In this document: positions 8,126 through 18,699 of the stretch, piece by piece
How positions within the stretch are numbered: the first letter of the stretch is position 1
Layout of the letters: every line of letters begins with the position of its first letter
Origin: Winogradskyella sp.
GTDB taxonomy: Bacteria; Bacteroidota; Bacteroidia; Flavobacteriales; Flavobacteriaceae
Direction: 5' to 3'
Assembly: GCA_004211785.1 (NCBI GenBank)
Contig: SHBX01000001.1
Coordinates: forward strand, 124,001 to 188,000
Length of the DNA stretch: 64,000 nt
Notes under the pieces: model-generated
The model's input: only the letters and a program-made list of their open reading frames with translations
The model's database searches: none
Told to the model about the DNA's origin: nothing
Position numbers and translations under genes: made by a program

Positions 8126-9151
8126 TTAAGACTTATATTCTTTTACGGCATCAATAAATGCTTTTGCATTATCAAGCGGAATGTTTGGTAAAATACCATG
8201 ACCTAAATTTACGATGTATTTATCTTTTCCAAAATCATTAATCATTTGGTGTACCATTTTCTTGATTTCTGTTGGTGGCGAAAACAATCGAGTTGGGTCA
8301 AAATTACCTTGTAAGGTAATGTTTCCACCAGTCAAGTAACGTGCATTTCTTGCAGAACATGTCCAATCGACACCTAATGCCGAAGCTCCAGATTTTGCCA
8401 TTTCGCCTAAGGCAAACCAACACCCTTTTCCAAAAGCGATAACAGGTGTTTCGTCTTTTAAAGCATCAATAATTTGCTGAATGTATTGCCATGAAAATTC
8501 TTGATAATCGACTGGAGATAGCATGCCTCCCCAAGAATCGAATACCTGAACAGCATTAACACCAGCTTTTACTTTCTGTTTTAGATAAGCAATAGTTGTA
8601 TCTGTTATTTTTTGAAGTAAACCATGAGCTGCAACAGGATTTGTAAAACAAAATTCCTTGGCTTTATCAAAGTTTTTAGAGCCTTGACCTTGAACGCAGT
8701 AACATAAAATTGTCCATGGTGAACCCGCAAAACCAATTAAAGGGACTTCGTCGTTTAGTTTTTCTTTGGTCGCTTTTATGGCTTGGTAAACGTAATCTAA
8801 CGCTACAGTTACATCTGGTACAATTACATTATCAACGTCTTTTTGAGAACGAACAGGATTTGGTAAATAAGGCCCAAAATTAGGCTTCATCTGTACCTCA
8901 ATATTCATCGCTTGAGGAATCACTAAAATGTCACTAAACAAAATTGCGGCATCCATACCATATCTTCGGATAGGTTGCACAGTTATTTCACTTGCTAATT
9001 CTGGTGTTTGGCAACGTGTGAAGAAATCGTGCTTCTTCTTTATTTCCATGAATTCTGGCAAATAACGACCAGCTTGACGCATCATCCATACTGGAGGACG
9101 TTCTACAGTTTCTCCTTTTAAAGCTCTTAAAAATAAATCGTTCTTAATCAT
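8126..9151 (-). CDS. hemE: Uroporphyrinogen decarboxylase
   Basis: Decarboxylates the four acetate side chains of uroporphyrinogen III to give coproporphyrinogen III, without a cofactor. The 341-residue length is usual. Both family signatures are present: [12 protein letters not shown] (19-30) and [12 protein letters not shown] (140-151). The key Asp is in [10 protein letters not shown] (71-80). It follows hemCD by three bases in the operon. Confidence 0.97.
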   Translation of the reverse strand: MIKNDLFLRALKGETVERPPVWMMRQAGRYLPEFMEIKKKHDFFTRCQTPELASEITVQPIRRYGMDAAILFSDILVIPQAMNIEVQMKPNFGPYLPNPVRSQKDVDNVIVPDVTVALDYVYQAIKATKEKLNDEVPLIGFAGSPWTILCYCVQGQGSKNFDKAKEFCFTNPVAAHGLLQKITDTTIAYLKQKVKAGVNAVQVFDSWGGMLSPVDYQEFSWQYIQQIIDALKDETPVIAFGKGCWFALGEMAKSGASALGVDWTCSARNARYLTGGNITLQGNFDPTRLFSPPTEIKKMVHQMINDFGKDKYIVNLGHGILPNIPLDNAKAFIDAVKEYKS

Positions 9152-9154
9152 ATT

Positions 9155-10732
9155 TTAAGCGTAGTGTTCGTTTACTAATTCTATGACACTTTCTACTGTT
9201 GGTACTTTTGCAATCCTAACATCTTCAAAGTGTTTTCTAGCAGTATTTGCAGTAGTTTCTCCAATACAAAATGCAATTCCGTTTGCCTTGTTTTGCTTTA
9301 AAAAACTATCAACCGTTGATGGACTATAAAACATAATACCATCGGTATTTTTTTCTAGTTTTACAGCGTCGTATTTAGTTTGATAAGCTTCAACTTCATT
9401 CACTGTAATATTATTTTCAGTTAGAATTGTTGGTAAATCGTCCAAGCGTAAATCGCTACAGAAATACGTGACTTCAGTACCATCAATATATTCTACTAAG
9501 TATTCTGCTAATTTTTTGGCGTTTGGTGACATATGAGTGACTTTGCCAATGCGTTTTTCAACCATACGCTTCGTGCGACGACCAACACAATAAATGTTTT
9601 TGAACTGTAATTCTATAGCAGAAAAGTTAGTCAATAACGCTTCGACAGCATTCTGACTTGTAATAATAACATTCTGAATTTCGTTTCTGACAACTTTCTT
9701 GTGAATTCGGTTGAGGCTAATTTTTATAGCATCATTACTTTCAGAAACCACCTCATTATGAAACAGTAACTTTTGGTCTTCCGTCAATGTTTTTGTCGAA
9801 TAAATATTCGTCGTTTTATCGCTGCGCTGTAATTGGTCGATTAAGGTTTTTCCACCTTTTTCAATAACATAGTTAGCGCAGAATTCAGCAATACCATCAT
9901 GCTTTCCTAACGGAACAACTTTAGTCACTTCAATTTTACGAGAACCATCTTTGCTTAAAAGAATGCCTTTAAAATGAACTTCCTCATCTTTATTTACATA
10001 ACAAATAGCGCCGATTGGTGCTGTACAACCACCTTCAAGGCGATTTAAAAATTCGCGCTCAATGGTTGTGCCTATTTCAGTTTCTCTGTGATTAATTTCT
10101 TTGCAAATTTCTCTAACCTCTTCATCTTCATTTATAGCAGCAACCATAATCGCGCCTTGTGCAGGCGCAGGAATCATCCAATGTAGGTTGATAGAATTTT
10201 CAGGTGTTATGTTTAAGCGACCCAAACCAGCACCGGCAAATATGGCGCCGTTCCAATCGTTGTTTTCTAATTTTTCGAGTCTAGAGTTTACATTTCCCCT
10301 TAAGCCAACAATAGTGTGTGTGGGGTAGCGGTTAAGCCATTGTGCACGGCGACGTAAACTTCCTGTGGCAATAACAGCATTTTTAGCAGAAAGAAACTCT
10401 TCGTTTTTTTTAAAAACTAAAGTGTCGTTAATATTTCCACGCTTTAAAACAGCAGCTTGAACAATACCTTTTGGTAGAATAGTTGGCACATCTTTTAATG
10501 AATGTACTGCAATATCAATATCGCCATTAAGCATAGCAATATCAAGCGTTTTGGTGAAAATTCCTGTAATGCCAAGTTCGTATAAAGGCTTGTCCAAAAC
10601 AATGTCTCCTGTAGATTTTACAGGAACTAATACGGTTTTATGACCTAAATGTTCTAATTGAGATTGAACAGTTTTTGCTTGCCACATAGCGAGCTGGCTG
10701 TCACGTGTGCCAATGCGAATGATTCTAGACAT
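9155..10732 (-). CDS. hemCD: Fused hydroxymethylbilane synthase / uroporphyrinogen-III synthase
   Basis: A 525-residue fusion performing two successive steps, from porphobilinogen to uroporphyrinogen III. The HemC part (about 1-305) has Asp81 in HSLKDVPT, the arginine-rich TGSLRRRAQW and the dipyrromethane-binding Cys236 in LEGGCTAPIGA. The HemD part (about 310-525) has the weakly conserved HemD fold, with VIITSQNAVEALL and YCVGRRTKRMVEKRIG at the start of its domain and MFYSPSTVDSFLK later. Fusion would channel the unstable hydroxymethylbilane. The frame is continuous, so this is a real fusion. It overlaps the end of hemA by eight bases. Confidence 0.95.
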   Translation of the reverse strand: MSRIIRIGTRDSQLAMWQAKTVQSQLEHLGHKTVLVPVKSTGDIVLDKPLYELGITGIFTKTLDIAMLNGDIDIAVHSLKDVPTILPKGIVQAAVLKRGNINDTLVFKKNEEFLSAKNAVIATGSLRRRAQWLNRYPTHTIVGLRGNVNSRLEKLENNDWNGAIFAGAGLGRLNITPENSINLHWMIPAPAQGAIMVAAINEDEEVREICKEINHRETEIGTTIEREFLNRLEGGCTAPIGAICYVNKDEEVHFKGILLSKDGSRKIEVTKVVPLGKHDGIAEFCANYVIEKGGKTLIDQLQRSDKTTNIYSTKTLTEDQKLLFHNEVVSESNDAIKISLNRIHKKVVRNEIQNVIITSQNAVEALLTNFSAIELQFKNIYCVGRRTKRMVEKRIGKVTHMSPNAKKLAEYLVEYIDGTEVTYFCSDLRLDDLPTILTENNITVNEVEAYQTKYDAVKLEKNTDGIMFYSPSTVDSFLKQNKANGIAFCIGETTANTARKHFEDVRIAKVPTVESVIELVNEHYA

Positions 10733-11975
10733 TATCGTTAGTTTCTAACTGAAATATTTTTTTGATGAGTTCTAAACTCTCATCTGAAGAGTTGTTATCT
10801 TCTCTTAAGTGATGTGCAAATTGATTGGTGATTTTCTGAATCAAGTTATTTGTAATCAACTCAGCCTGCTCTTCATTAAAATCATTGAGCTTTTTACGCT
10901 GTGTTATGAATTCAGAATTTTTTAAATCCGTCAATTTGTGCTTTATAGCTTGTATGGTTGGTACAAATTTCAAAGTGTCTAACCAGGCATTAAATTCTGC
11001 TTTAATGTCAGAAATAATAACTTCTGCTGCTGGAATATATGCTTTGCGCTTTTCTAAGGTTTTGTCAGTAATTTTAGCTAAATCATCTAGGTGGACCAAA
11101 GTGACATTATCTAGTGTCCTAACATCTTCATTTACGTTTTTTGGAATAGATAAATCTAGAATCAATAAAGGACTTTTGGTTTGTATAAGTGATCTGTATA
11201 TTGTTGGGTCTTGAGCTCCAGTTGCTACAATGACTATGTCCGAAGCATTAATTTCTTCTTGTAAATTATCATAATCTTTAACCAAAAGATTGAATTTCCC
11301 TGCAACAGCTTCAGCTTTATCTTTCGTTCTATTGATAAGTGTAATGTGAGGATTTTTGGTGTGCTTCACCAAATTTTCACAAGTATTACGTCCTATTTTT
11401 CCTGTACCAAAAAGCAAAATATTCTTGTCTGAAATATTTTGAACCTTATTCATAATATACTGAACAGAAGCAAATGATACAGATGTTGCACCAGAGGATA
11501 ACTCTGTTTCTGTCTTTATACGTTTGCTTGCTTGAATAACAGCATTTAATAAACGTTCAATATAAGAATTCAATAAGCCAGCAGCTTTTGATTGTCTTGC
11601 GCCAGCTTTTAATTGACCAATAATTTCAAAGTCACCAAGAATTTGGCTATCTAAACCAGAACCCACTCTAAACATGTGTGAGATGGCATCATTGTTTTTG
11701 TGCACATAAGCTACTTCTTGAAATTCTTCAACAGTACCTTTAGTGTTTTCGCACAACAAGTGGATGAGTTGATAAGGATGCTCCGCAAAACCATAAATCT
11801 CAGTACGATTGCATGTAGATACAAGTAAGAGACTTTCAATACCATTTGTTTTGGCTTGATTTAAAACAGCAGTTTTAGCGGTATCACTTAAACTAAAGTG
11901 ACCGCGCACCTCAGCATCAGCTTTTTTGTAGCTGAGTCCAATAGCATAAAAAGGGGTGTTTTTCTGTTGTTGCAT
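10725..11975 (-). CDS. hemA: Glutamyl-tRNA reductase
   Basis: First committed step of the C5 pathway: NADPH-dependent reduction of glutamyl-tRNA to glutamate-1-semialdehyde. It has 416 residues. The catalytic Cys55 is in LVSTCNRTEIYG, the substrate region GLDSQILGDFEIIGQ is intact and the nucleotide-binding motif is FGTGKIGRNT (about 185-194). A C-terminal helical dimerisation domain follows. It is the first gene of the minus-strand haem operon and has its own -7 promoter element 32 bases upstream. The partner gene hemL is not in the window. Confidence 0.96.
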   Translation of the reverse strand: MQQQKNTPFYAIGLSYKKADAEVRGHFSLSDTAKTAVLNQAKTNGIESLLLVSTCNRTEIYGFAEHPYQLIHLLCENTKGTVEEFQEVAYVHKNNDAISHMFRVGSGLDSQILGDFEIIGQLKAGARQSKAAGLLNSYIERLLNAVIQASKRIKTETELSSGATSVSFASVQYIMNKVQNISDKNILLFGTGKIGRNTCENLVKHTKNPHITLINRTKDKAEAVAGKFNLLVKDYDNLQEEINASDIVIVATGAQDPTIYRSLIQTKSPLLILDLSIPKNVNEDVRTLDNVTLVHLDDLAKITDKTLEKRKAYIPAAEVIISDIKAEFNAWLDTLKFVPTIQAIKHKLTDLKNSEFITQRKKLNDFNEEQAELITNNLIQKITNQFAHHLREDNNSSDESLELIKKIFQLETNDNV

Positions 11976-12006
11976 TCGCGCTATACCTAACTAGGAATTA
12001 ACAGCA

Positions 12007-12014
12007 CAAAAATA
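12007..12014 (-). promoter_or_regulatory. -7 promoter element of the hem operon
   Basis: The minus strand reads TATTTTTG (consensus TAnnTTTG), with the ATG of hemA about 32 bases downstream. The element faces the AraC-gene promoter across a 75-base gap. Confidence 0.6.
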
Positions 12015-12088
12015 TATTTGTTAATTACATAAAAATAACGCTGAAAGAACTTAAAGTGTCGTTTCGGGTTTTTTAAGTTTATTTTTCA

Positions 12089-12116
12089 TTGAAATATTAT
12101 AATTGTTATATTTTTG
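12089..12116 (+). promoter_or_regulatory. Promoter of the AraC-type regulator gene
   Basis: TTG at 12089-12091 and TATTTTTG at 12109-12116 are 17 bases apart, matching the Bacteroidota -33/-7 pattern. Transcription would start near 12122. Confidence 0.6.
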
Positions 12117-12173
12117 CAGTGAATTCAAGGGTTTACAACTTTATTGTTTAGAATGAATCTAAATAAGAAACAA

Positions 12174-13076
12174 ATGAAAATTGAAAAATCTAACCTAAAA
12201 AGTATCGCTGAAAGTTCTTTTGATGAAACCTATCTTGAAAGTGGCTTTTTTGTATTGAGTTATAAGAATGATAATGAAGCGATAGAGGTTGTAGAACGTC
12301 GTATAGATAGTAGCTATATACAGTTTCATTTTTGCACAAAAGGTGAGGCGACTTTTGTCTTTAATCAAGGTACATATAGATTACCCATTCATCAAGATAC
12401 GTCATTACTACTTTACAATCCACAACGCGATTTACCGATTCATTTAGAGGTGCAGCCTAATTGTTGGTTGGTGTCTTTAGTGATTTCTTTAGAGAAATTT
12501 CACGGACTCTTTTCTCAAGATGCATCATATGTAACGTTCTTGTCAGACGATAATCGTGATAAAAAATATTATAAAGACGGTGTCATTTCACCATCAATGG
12601 CGGTAGTTTTAAATCAGTTATTAAGTTTTAACCTCAACACTTCTATTAAGTCTTTATATTTTAAAGGAAAAGCTTATGAAATGCTAAGCCTATTTTTTAA
12701 TAGAAGTGAGGATGCCAATATTGAGCAATGCCCATTTTTGGTAGATGATGAAAATGTAGCAAAGCTTAAAAAAGCCAAAGATATTATTATAGCTCAAATG
12801 TCAGAACCGCCAACATTACAAGAATTGGCAGATACTATTGGCTTAAGTCTTAAGAAACTTAAAGAAGGTTTTAAACAAATTTATGGTGATTCGGTGTTTA
12901 GTTTCCTCTTTGATTATAAAATGGAAGTCGCTAGAAAGCTTCTAGAGTCAGGCGATTATAATGTTAATGAAGTTGGACTAAAAGTAGGTTACAGTACGGC
13001 TAGTCATTTTATTGCAGCATTTAAAAAAAAGTATGGTACAACACCGAAGAAGTACATTACAGAAACCAATCAGTAA
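12174..13076 (+). CDS. AraC-family transcriptional regulator beside the haem genes
   Basis: About 300 residues. The N-terminal half carries a cupin-like effector region (SYIQFHFCTKGEATFVFNQ), and the C-terminal 100 residues form two helix-turn-helix motifs of the HTH_18 type (PTLQELADTIGLSLKKLKEGFK, then VNEVGLKVGYSTASHF and KKKYGTTPKKY). In-frame starts also exist at 12144 (TTG) and 12153 (ATG); I chose the ATG that begins MKIEKSNLK. It is divergent from hemA and directly upstream of hemH, so control of haem synthesis by haem or iron is the natural guess. That is inference from position only. Confidence 0.9.
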   Translation: MKIEKSNLKSIAESSFDETYLESGFFVLSYKNDNEAIEVVERRIDSSYIQFHFCTKGEATFVFNQGTYRLPIHQDTSLLLYNPQRDLPIHLEVQPNCWLVSLVISLEKFHGLFSQDASYVTFLSDDNRDKKYYKDGVISPSMAVVLNQLLSFNLNTSIKSLYFKGKAYEMLSLFFNRSEDANIEQCPFLVDDENVAKLKKAKDIIIAQMSEPPTLQELADTIGLSLKKLKEGFKQIYGDSVFSFLFDYKMEVARKLLESGDYNVNEVGLKVGYSTASHFIAAFKKKYGTTPKKYITETNQ

Positions 13077-13150
13077 AATCTTGAAACTATATTAATATTA
13101 CAAAATTCAATACCGCTATCTTAATCGATTAGCAAATTGCATTGTATTTT

Positions 13151-13158
13151 TACATTTG
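13151..13158 (+). promoter_or_regulatory. -7 promoter element of hemH
   Basis: TACATTTG matches TAnnTTTG and lies 14 bases before the hemH ATG at 13173, giving a very short leader. It also argues against the upstream in-frame start at 13137. Confidence 0.5.
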
Positions 13159-13172
13159 AAAAAGAAAAAAGA

Positions 13173-14210
13173 ATGAAAGGAATATTACTAGTCAATCTTG
13201 GTTCGCCAGATAGTCCACAGCCTAAAGACGTTAAAAAATATTTAGGCGAATTTTTAATGGATGAGCGCGTGATTGATTTGTCTTTGTTGGCGAGAACACT
13301 TTTGGTTAAAGGAATTATCTTGAACACCAGACCAAAGCAATCTGCAAAAGCCTATCAAAAAATTTGGTGGGATGAAGGTTCTCCATTAATAGTTTTGTCG
13401 GAAAGACTTCAAGAAAAAGTGCAAGAAAAAGTTGAATATCCTGTCGCTTTAGCTATGCGTTATGGAAGTATGACCATTAAAAAAGGCCTTCAAGAATTGG
13501 TAGACAAAGGTTGTACAGAAATTAAAACCGTTCCGCTATATCCGCAGTTTGCTATGGCTACTACTGAGACCATTGATGTAAAAGTAGATGAGTTGGTGGC
13601 TAAGCATTTTCCACAAGTAAAAATCACACAAACGCCAGCATTTTATAAGCGTCAAGATTATATTGATGCGCTTTCAGCTAGTATTAGGGAAGTACTTAAA
13701 GAACTAGATTATGAGCATATTTTATTCAGTTATCACGGTGTCCCAGAACGTCATATTCGTAAAAGCGATATTACAAATGGAAATTGTAAAATGAATGGAA
13801 AATGTTGCTTTAAAAAAGGAAGTGAACAACATGAGTTTTGCTATCGCCACCAATGTGAAATTACCACTGTTAATGTTGCTAAAAAATTAGGTCTTAAAAA
13901 CGGAACCTATTCTACAACTTTTCAATCTAGACTTGGTTTTGATCCTTGGTTAAAACCATATACAGACCGTACTATTGAACGTATGGGAAAAGCAGGCACT
14001 AAAAAAATGGCCATTGTTACCCCAGCATTTGTTAGTGACTGTTTAGAAACTTTGGAGGAAATCGCCATGGAAGGCGAAGAAATTTTCTATGAAGTTGGTG
14101 GTAAAGAATTTACTGTAATTCCATGCTTAAATGAGCGTGAAGATTTTGCACAAGTATTGACTAATATGATTGAAGAATGGGCTAAACCTTCTGAAACAGT
14201 CAGTGTTTAA
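13173..14210 (+). CDS. hemH: Ferrochelatase
   Basis: Inserts ferrous iron into protoporphyrin IX, the last haem step; 345 residues. The start MKGILLVNLGSP is the typical ferrochelatase N-terminus, so the longer frame from 13137 is rejected. Landmarks are the proline-rich GSPDSPQPKDVKKYL, the active-site His in FSYHGVPERH and the C-terminal VTPAFVSDCLETLEEI. A cysteine-rich stretch, CKMNGKCC, precedes HEFCYRHQC in the middle of the protein. The stop shares one base with the start of the MATE gene. Confidence 0.96.
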   Translation: MKGILLVNLGSPDSPQPKDVKKYLGEFLMDERVIDLSLLARTLLVKGIILNTRPKQSAKAYQKIWWDEGSPLIVLSERLQEKVQEKVEYPVALAMRYGSMTIKKGLQELVDKGCTEIKTVPLYPQFAMATTETIDVKVDELVAKHFPQVKITQTPAFYKRQDYIDALSASIREVLKELDYEHILFSYHGVPERHIRKSDITNGNCKMNGKCCFKKGSEQHEFCYRHQCEITTVNVAKKLGLKNGTYSTTFQSRLGFDPWLKPYTDRTIERMGKAGTKKMAIVTPAFVSDCLETLEEIAMEGEEIFYEVGGKEFTVIPCLNEREDFAQVLTNMIEEWAKPSETVSV

Positions 14211-15556
14211 TGGCTAAAGTATCTTCGCAAGATTTAGGAAATGAACCTATTGGTAAGCTTTTAATAAAGCAAGCCGTACCAGCATCGATTGGTATTTTAG
14301 TGATGTCACTTAACATCCTTGTAGATACTATTTTTGTTGGTAATTGGATTGGCGCCAATGCAATTGCTGCTATTAATGTTGTACTACCTGTTTCGTTTTT
14401 TATTGCCGCTTTAGGTATGGCAATTGGTGTTGGTGGGTCTTCAATAATTTCAAGAGCTTTAGGAGCAGGCAATACTCATAAGGCATTAAAAACTTTTGGA
14501 AATCAGCTCACACTTACCTTTTTATTTACTATTTCATTTGCTGTTTTTGGGTTATTATTTGTGGATACTTTAATTCCTGCTTTTGGAGGAAAAGGCAACA
14601 TTTTTGCATCTGCTAAAATTTATTACGAAATCATCCTTTACGGCGTGCCAATTTTAGGTTTCGTAATGATGGGAAACAATGTCATTCGTGCTGAAGGTAA
14701 ACCAAAATTTGCTATGTACGCCATGATGATTCCTTCTGTTGGGAATCTTCTTTTCGATTATATTTTCATCAACATATTAGATTGGGGAATGGCTGGAGCT
14801 GCTTGGGCAACAACAGGGTCATATATCGTATCGTTTATATTCATTCTATGGTTCTTCCTTTCAAAAAACTCAGAACTAAAAATAGATTTTTCACACTTTG
14901 CCTTAAATAAAGAGATTATTTCAGAAATAGGATCTTTAGGATTTGTCACCTTAGCGAGACAAGCTGTAGTTAGTGTTACTTTTTTACTAGTTAATAATGC
15001 ACTTTTTAATTATGGCGGAGAAACTTCTATTACTGCATATGCTATTGTTGGTCGTATGATGATGTTTGTGTTATTCCCTGTTTTTGGTATTACCCAAGGA
15101 TTTATTCCTATTGCTGGTTATAATTATGGTGCGGAGCAATATAGAAGAGTTAAAGAGGTTATCTATACAGCAATAAAGTATGCAACAATATTAGGAACAA
15201 TAGTATTCATTGGATTAATGGTTTTTCCTGAAGTCATTACAAAATGGTTTACAGATGATGCAGATGTTATAAGAGAGACACCAAATAATATGAGATTAGC
15301 CTTTGCGGCTGTGCCTATTTTAGCCGTTCAGTTAGTTGGTGCGGCATATTTTCAAGCTGTAGGTAAGGCAATTCCAGCTTTAATTTTAACATTGACACGA
15401 CAAGCAATTTTCTTTATTCCACTAATGTTTATTTTGCCAGTTTTCTATGGTGAATTGGGTATTTGGATAGCTTTTCCGATATCAGATGTGTTATCAACGA
15501 TTGTAACCTATTACTTCTTAAAACGAGAGGTTAAGTTAAAGTTAGAAACAGCATAA
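14210..15556 (+). CDS. MATE-family efflux transporter
   Basis: A 448-residue inner-membrane exporter with twelve predicted hydrophobic segments in two six-helix halves, as expected for MATE proteins (cation/drug antiport driven by Na+ or H+). Typical signatures are LNILVDTIFVGNWIGANAIAA in the first half (positions about 33-53) and QGFIPIAGYNYGAEQYRR in the second. It starts on the last base of the hemH stop codon (TAATG), so it is co-translated with ferrochelatase. Porphyrin or haem export could explain the linkage, but the substrate is not known. Confidence 0.94.
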   Translation: MAKVSSQDLGNEPIGKLLIKQAVPASIGILVMSLNILVDTIFVGNWIGANAIAAINVVLPVSFFIAALGMAIGVGGSSIISRALGAGNTHKALKTFGNQLTLTFLFTISFAVFGLLFVDTLIPAFGGKGNIFASAKIYYEIILYGVPILGFVMMGNNVIRAEGKPKFAMYAMMIPSVGNLLFDYIFINILDWGMAGAAWATTGSYIVSFIFILWFFLSKNSELKIDFSHFALNKEIISEIGSLGFVTLARQAVVSVTFLLVNNALFNYGGETSITAYAIVGRMMMFVLFPVFGITQGFIPIAGYNYGAEQYRRVKEVIYTAIKYATILGTIVFIGLMVFPEVITKWFTDDADVIRETPNNMRLAFAAVPILAVQLVGAAYFQAVGKAIPALILTLTRQAIFFIPLMFILPVFYGELGIWIAFPISDVLSTIVTYYFLKREVKLKLETA

Positions 15557-15612
15557 ATCTTCTGACTTTTATTCTTTATTTTTAGATTCCGAAAACTAAC
15601 TTATAATTTCTC

Positions 15613-18600
15613 ATGCGATTATCAACCATTCTGGCAGTTGTACTGCTCTCGTTTTTTAGTTTAAATCTTAATGCACAAAACTTTGATGAGTCTCATTATT
15701 CTGGATTAGAATACCGACTCGTTGGGCCTTTTAGAGGTGGAAGAAGTGCAGCTGTAACAGGCGTACCAAATCAACCAAATCTCTATTATTTTGGAGCCAC
15801 TGGTGGTGGTATTTGGAAAACTACTAATGGAGGTCGTCAATGGGAAAATATCTCAGACGGCTATTTCGGAGGAAGTATTGGTTCTATATCTGTTTCAAAA
15901 AGCGACCCTAACGTTATCTATGTTGGTGGTGGCGAAAAAACAGTAAGAGGAAATGTATCTTCTGGATATGGGATGTGGAAAAGTGTCGATGCTGGTAAAA
16001 CTTGGACAGCTTCTGGGTTACCTAAATCGCGTCATATTCCGCGTATCGCCATTCATCCTACAAATCATAATATCGTTTTTGCAGGAGTTATGGGTAATCT
16101 ATACAAACCAACTCAAGAACGAGGAGTTTACAAAAGTATTGATGGTGGTAAAACTTGGAAGAAAACATTGTTTGCCAATGCTAATGCAGGTGTTGTCGAT
16201 TTAATAATGGATCCCACAAATCCACGAATTTTATATGCATCTACATGGCGAATTAATAGAACACCTTATAGTCTAAATTCTGGTGGTGATGGTTCTGCAT
16301 TATGGAAAAGTACTGATAATGGCGAAACTTGGACAGAAATTTCTAAGATGAAAGGTTTCCCTGAAGGCACTTTAGGAATTATAGGTGTAACAGTATCACC
16401 TTTAAATAACCAACGTGTTTGGGCAATTGTAGAAAATAAAGATAAAGGTGGTTTATACCGAAGTGATGATGGTGGAGACACTTGGCGACAAGTTAATAGT
16501 GAGCGTAAATTACGCCAACGTGCATGGTATTACACACGTTTGTATGCTGACACAAAAGACATCAATACTGTTTATGTATTAAATGTAAGCTATCATAAAA
16601 GTACGGATGGTGGAAAAACGTTTGGAAATTTTAGAGCGCCACATGGCGACCACCACGATTTATGGATTGCACCAGAAGATCCAAATCGTATGATTATTGG
16701 AGATGATGGTGGTGCGCAAGTGACATATGATGGTGCAGAAACATGGAGTACGTATCACAACCAACCAACCTCACAGTTTTATCGTGTGACAACAGATAAT
16801 GCATTTCCATACAGAATTTATGTAGCGCAGCAAGATAATTCAACGATAAGAATTCCGCATCGAACAGATGGAAGAGCTATTACCGCTGATGATTGGGAAA
16901 GTACAGCAGGTGGCGAGTCGGCGCATATTGCGGTTGACCCAAAAGACAATGACATTGTTTATGGTGGGAGTTACGATGGGTTTTTAACCCGAAGAAATCA
17001 TAAAACAGGAACAGTTAGAGCTATAAATGTTTGGCCAGATAATCCTATGGGACATGGCGCAGAAGGCATGAAATATCGTTTTCAGTGGAATTTCCCGATT
17101 ATATTTTCAAAGCATAATCCAAATCGTATGTATACGTTTTCGCAACATGTGCATGTTACAGAAAATGAAGGGCAATCTTGGGAGATTATTAGCCCAGACT
17201 TAACTCGAAACGACCCAGAAAAACTAAAATCTTCAGGAGGTCCAATTACGCAAGACAACACATCTGTAGAATATTACTGTACCATTTTTGCAGCTCAAGA
17301 ATCACCATTAAAGGAAGGTTTACTTTGGGTTGGTAGTGATGATGGTTTAGTTCATGTTTCTAGAGATGGCGGAAAAAACTGGGATAATGTAACACCTAAA
17401 GGCATGCCCGATTGGATGATGATTAATAGCATTGAGCCAAGCGCCTTTAACGAAGGTACTTGTTATATCGCAGGCACAAAATATAAGACAGGAGATTTCG
17501 CACCGTATCTGTACAAAACAACAGATTACGGAAAGACCTGGACAAAAATAACCAATGGTATCAATAGCGAACATTTTACTAGAGTGCTTCGTGAAGATCC
17601 AAAGAAAAAAGGCTTGTTGTATGCAGGTACTGAAACAGGAATGTATATTTCTTTTAATGATGGTAAAAATTGGAAACCTTTTCAGTTGAATCTGCCAATT
17701 GTTCCTATTACAGATTTAACTATAAAAGACAATAATTTAATTGTTGCAACGCAAGGGCGAAGCCTTTGGATAATTGATGATTTATCTGTTATTCATCAGC
17801 TGTATAATACAGATTTAAGTAATAATGTCTTATTCAAGCCAAAAAACACGTATCGTATGCGTGGTGGCAGTAGAAAAGGCAGTAAAACATCAGGTACTAA
17901 TCATCCAAATGGGGTAATGACGTATTTCAATTTAAAAGATTATTCTAAAGATGATCAGGTGTCTTTAACCTATTTTGACAAGAAAGGAGATACTATAAAA
18001 ACCTATTCTACAAAGGATAAGAAAAATAAGTTAACGGTTAAAAAAGGCGCCAATCAATTTGTTTGGAATATGACCTATGATGGCGCAGAACGTTTAAAAG
18101 GCATGATTTTATGGTGGGCAAGTTTAGATGGACCAAGAGCTACTCCTGGGACTTATAAAGTAAGTTTAAAAGTCAATGATGAAGCGCAAGCGCAGACATT
18201 TAATATTATCGCAGACCCAAGAGCAGAAAGCACATTAGCTGATATGGAACAGCAATTTGCATTTATTAAGGATGTCAATAAAACTATGGACGAAGCGCAT
18301 AAATCTATCAAAAAGATAAGAGTTGTCAATAAGCAATTAGGTGCATTTCAAGAGCAATATAAAGACGATGAAAATGTAAAAGACTTAGCCGAAAAAGCAA
18401 AAGCATTACAGGAAAAGCTTGGAGATATTGAAAAAGCCTTGTACCAAACAAAAAATAGAAGTGGTCAAGACCCATTAAATTTCCCTATTCGATTAACAAA
18501 CAAACTAGGGCATTTAAATTCTTTGGTTCGTATGGGAGATTTTGCCCCAACGGCCCAAGATATTGCTGTAAAAAATGAATTGACTAGCAAGATAGAAACT

Positions 18601-18699
18601 CAATTATCGGCATTCAACACTATTTTAAGTGATGAGGTGAAAGCATTTAATGCCGCATTCAATTCAAAACAGTTAAACTATTTATTTGTTGAGGATTAA
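15613..18699 (+). CDS. Large secreted BNR/sortilin-repeat protein
   Basis: A 1028-residue exported protein with a signal peptide (hydrophobic 5-20, cleavage after LNAQ). The bulk is a beta-propeller of BNR/Asp-box and VPS10-like repeats, recognisable by the recurring S-x-DGGKTW pattern (VDAGKTW, IDGGKTW, TDNGETW, DDGGDTW, TDGGKTF, RDGGKNW, TDYGKTW). The C-terminal 250 residues hold a beta-sandwich and a helical region rich in Lys/Glu, as in proteins annotated glycosyl hydrolases or WD40/BNR proteins in flavobacteria. No catalytic residues are identifiable. Its stop overlaps the start of hemJ by one base, an odd pairing. Confidence 0.9.
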   Translation: MRLSTILAVVLLSFFSLNLNAQNFDESHYSGLEYRLVGPFRGGRSAAVTGVPNQPNLYYFGATGGGIWKTTNGGRQWENISDGYFGGSIGSISVSKSDPNVIYVGGGEKTVRGNVSSGYGMWKSVDAGKTWTASGLPKSRHIPRIAIHPTNHNIVFAGVMGNLYKPTQERGVYKSIDGGKTWKKTLFANANAGVVDLIMDPTNPRILYASTWRINRTPYSLNSGGDGSALWKSTDNGETWTEISKMKGFPEGTLGIIGVTVSPLNNQRVWAIVENKDKGGLYRSDDGGDTWRQVNSERKLRQRAWYYTRLYADTKDINTVYVLNVSYHKSTDGGKTFGNFRAPHGDHHDLWIAPEDPNRMIIGDDGGAQVTYDGAETWSTYHNQPTSQFYRVTTDNAFPYRIYVAQQDNSTIRIPHRTDGRAITADDWESTAGGESAHIAVDPKDNDIVYGGSYDGFLTRRNHKTGTVRAINVWPDNPMGHGAEGMKYRFQWNFPIIFSKHNPNRMYTFSQHVHVTENEGQSWEIISPDLTRNDPEKLKSSGGPITQDNTSVEYYCTIFAAQESPLKEGLLWVGSDDGLVHVSRDGGKNWDNVTPKGMPDWMMINSIEPSAFNEGTCYIAGTKYKTGDFAPYLYKTTDYGKTWTKITNGINSEHFTRVLREDPKKKGLLYAGTETGMYISFNDGKNWKPFQLNLPIVPITDLTIKDNNLIVATQGRSLWIIDDLSVIHQLYNTDLSNNVLFKPKNTYRMRGGSRKGSKTSGTNHPNGVMTYFNLKDYSKDDQVSLTYFDKKGDTIKTYSTKDKKNKLTVKKGANQFVWNMTYDGAERLKGMILWWASLDGPRATPGTYKVSLKVNDEAQAQTFNIIADPRAESTLADMEQQFAFIKDVNKTMDEAHKSIKKIRVVNKQLGAFQEQYKDDENVKDLAEKAKALQEKLGDIEKALYQTKNRSGQDPLNFPIRLTNKLGHLNSLVRMGDFAPTAQDIAVKNELTSKIETQLSAFNTILSDEVKAFNAAFNSKQLNYLFVED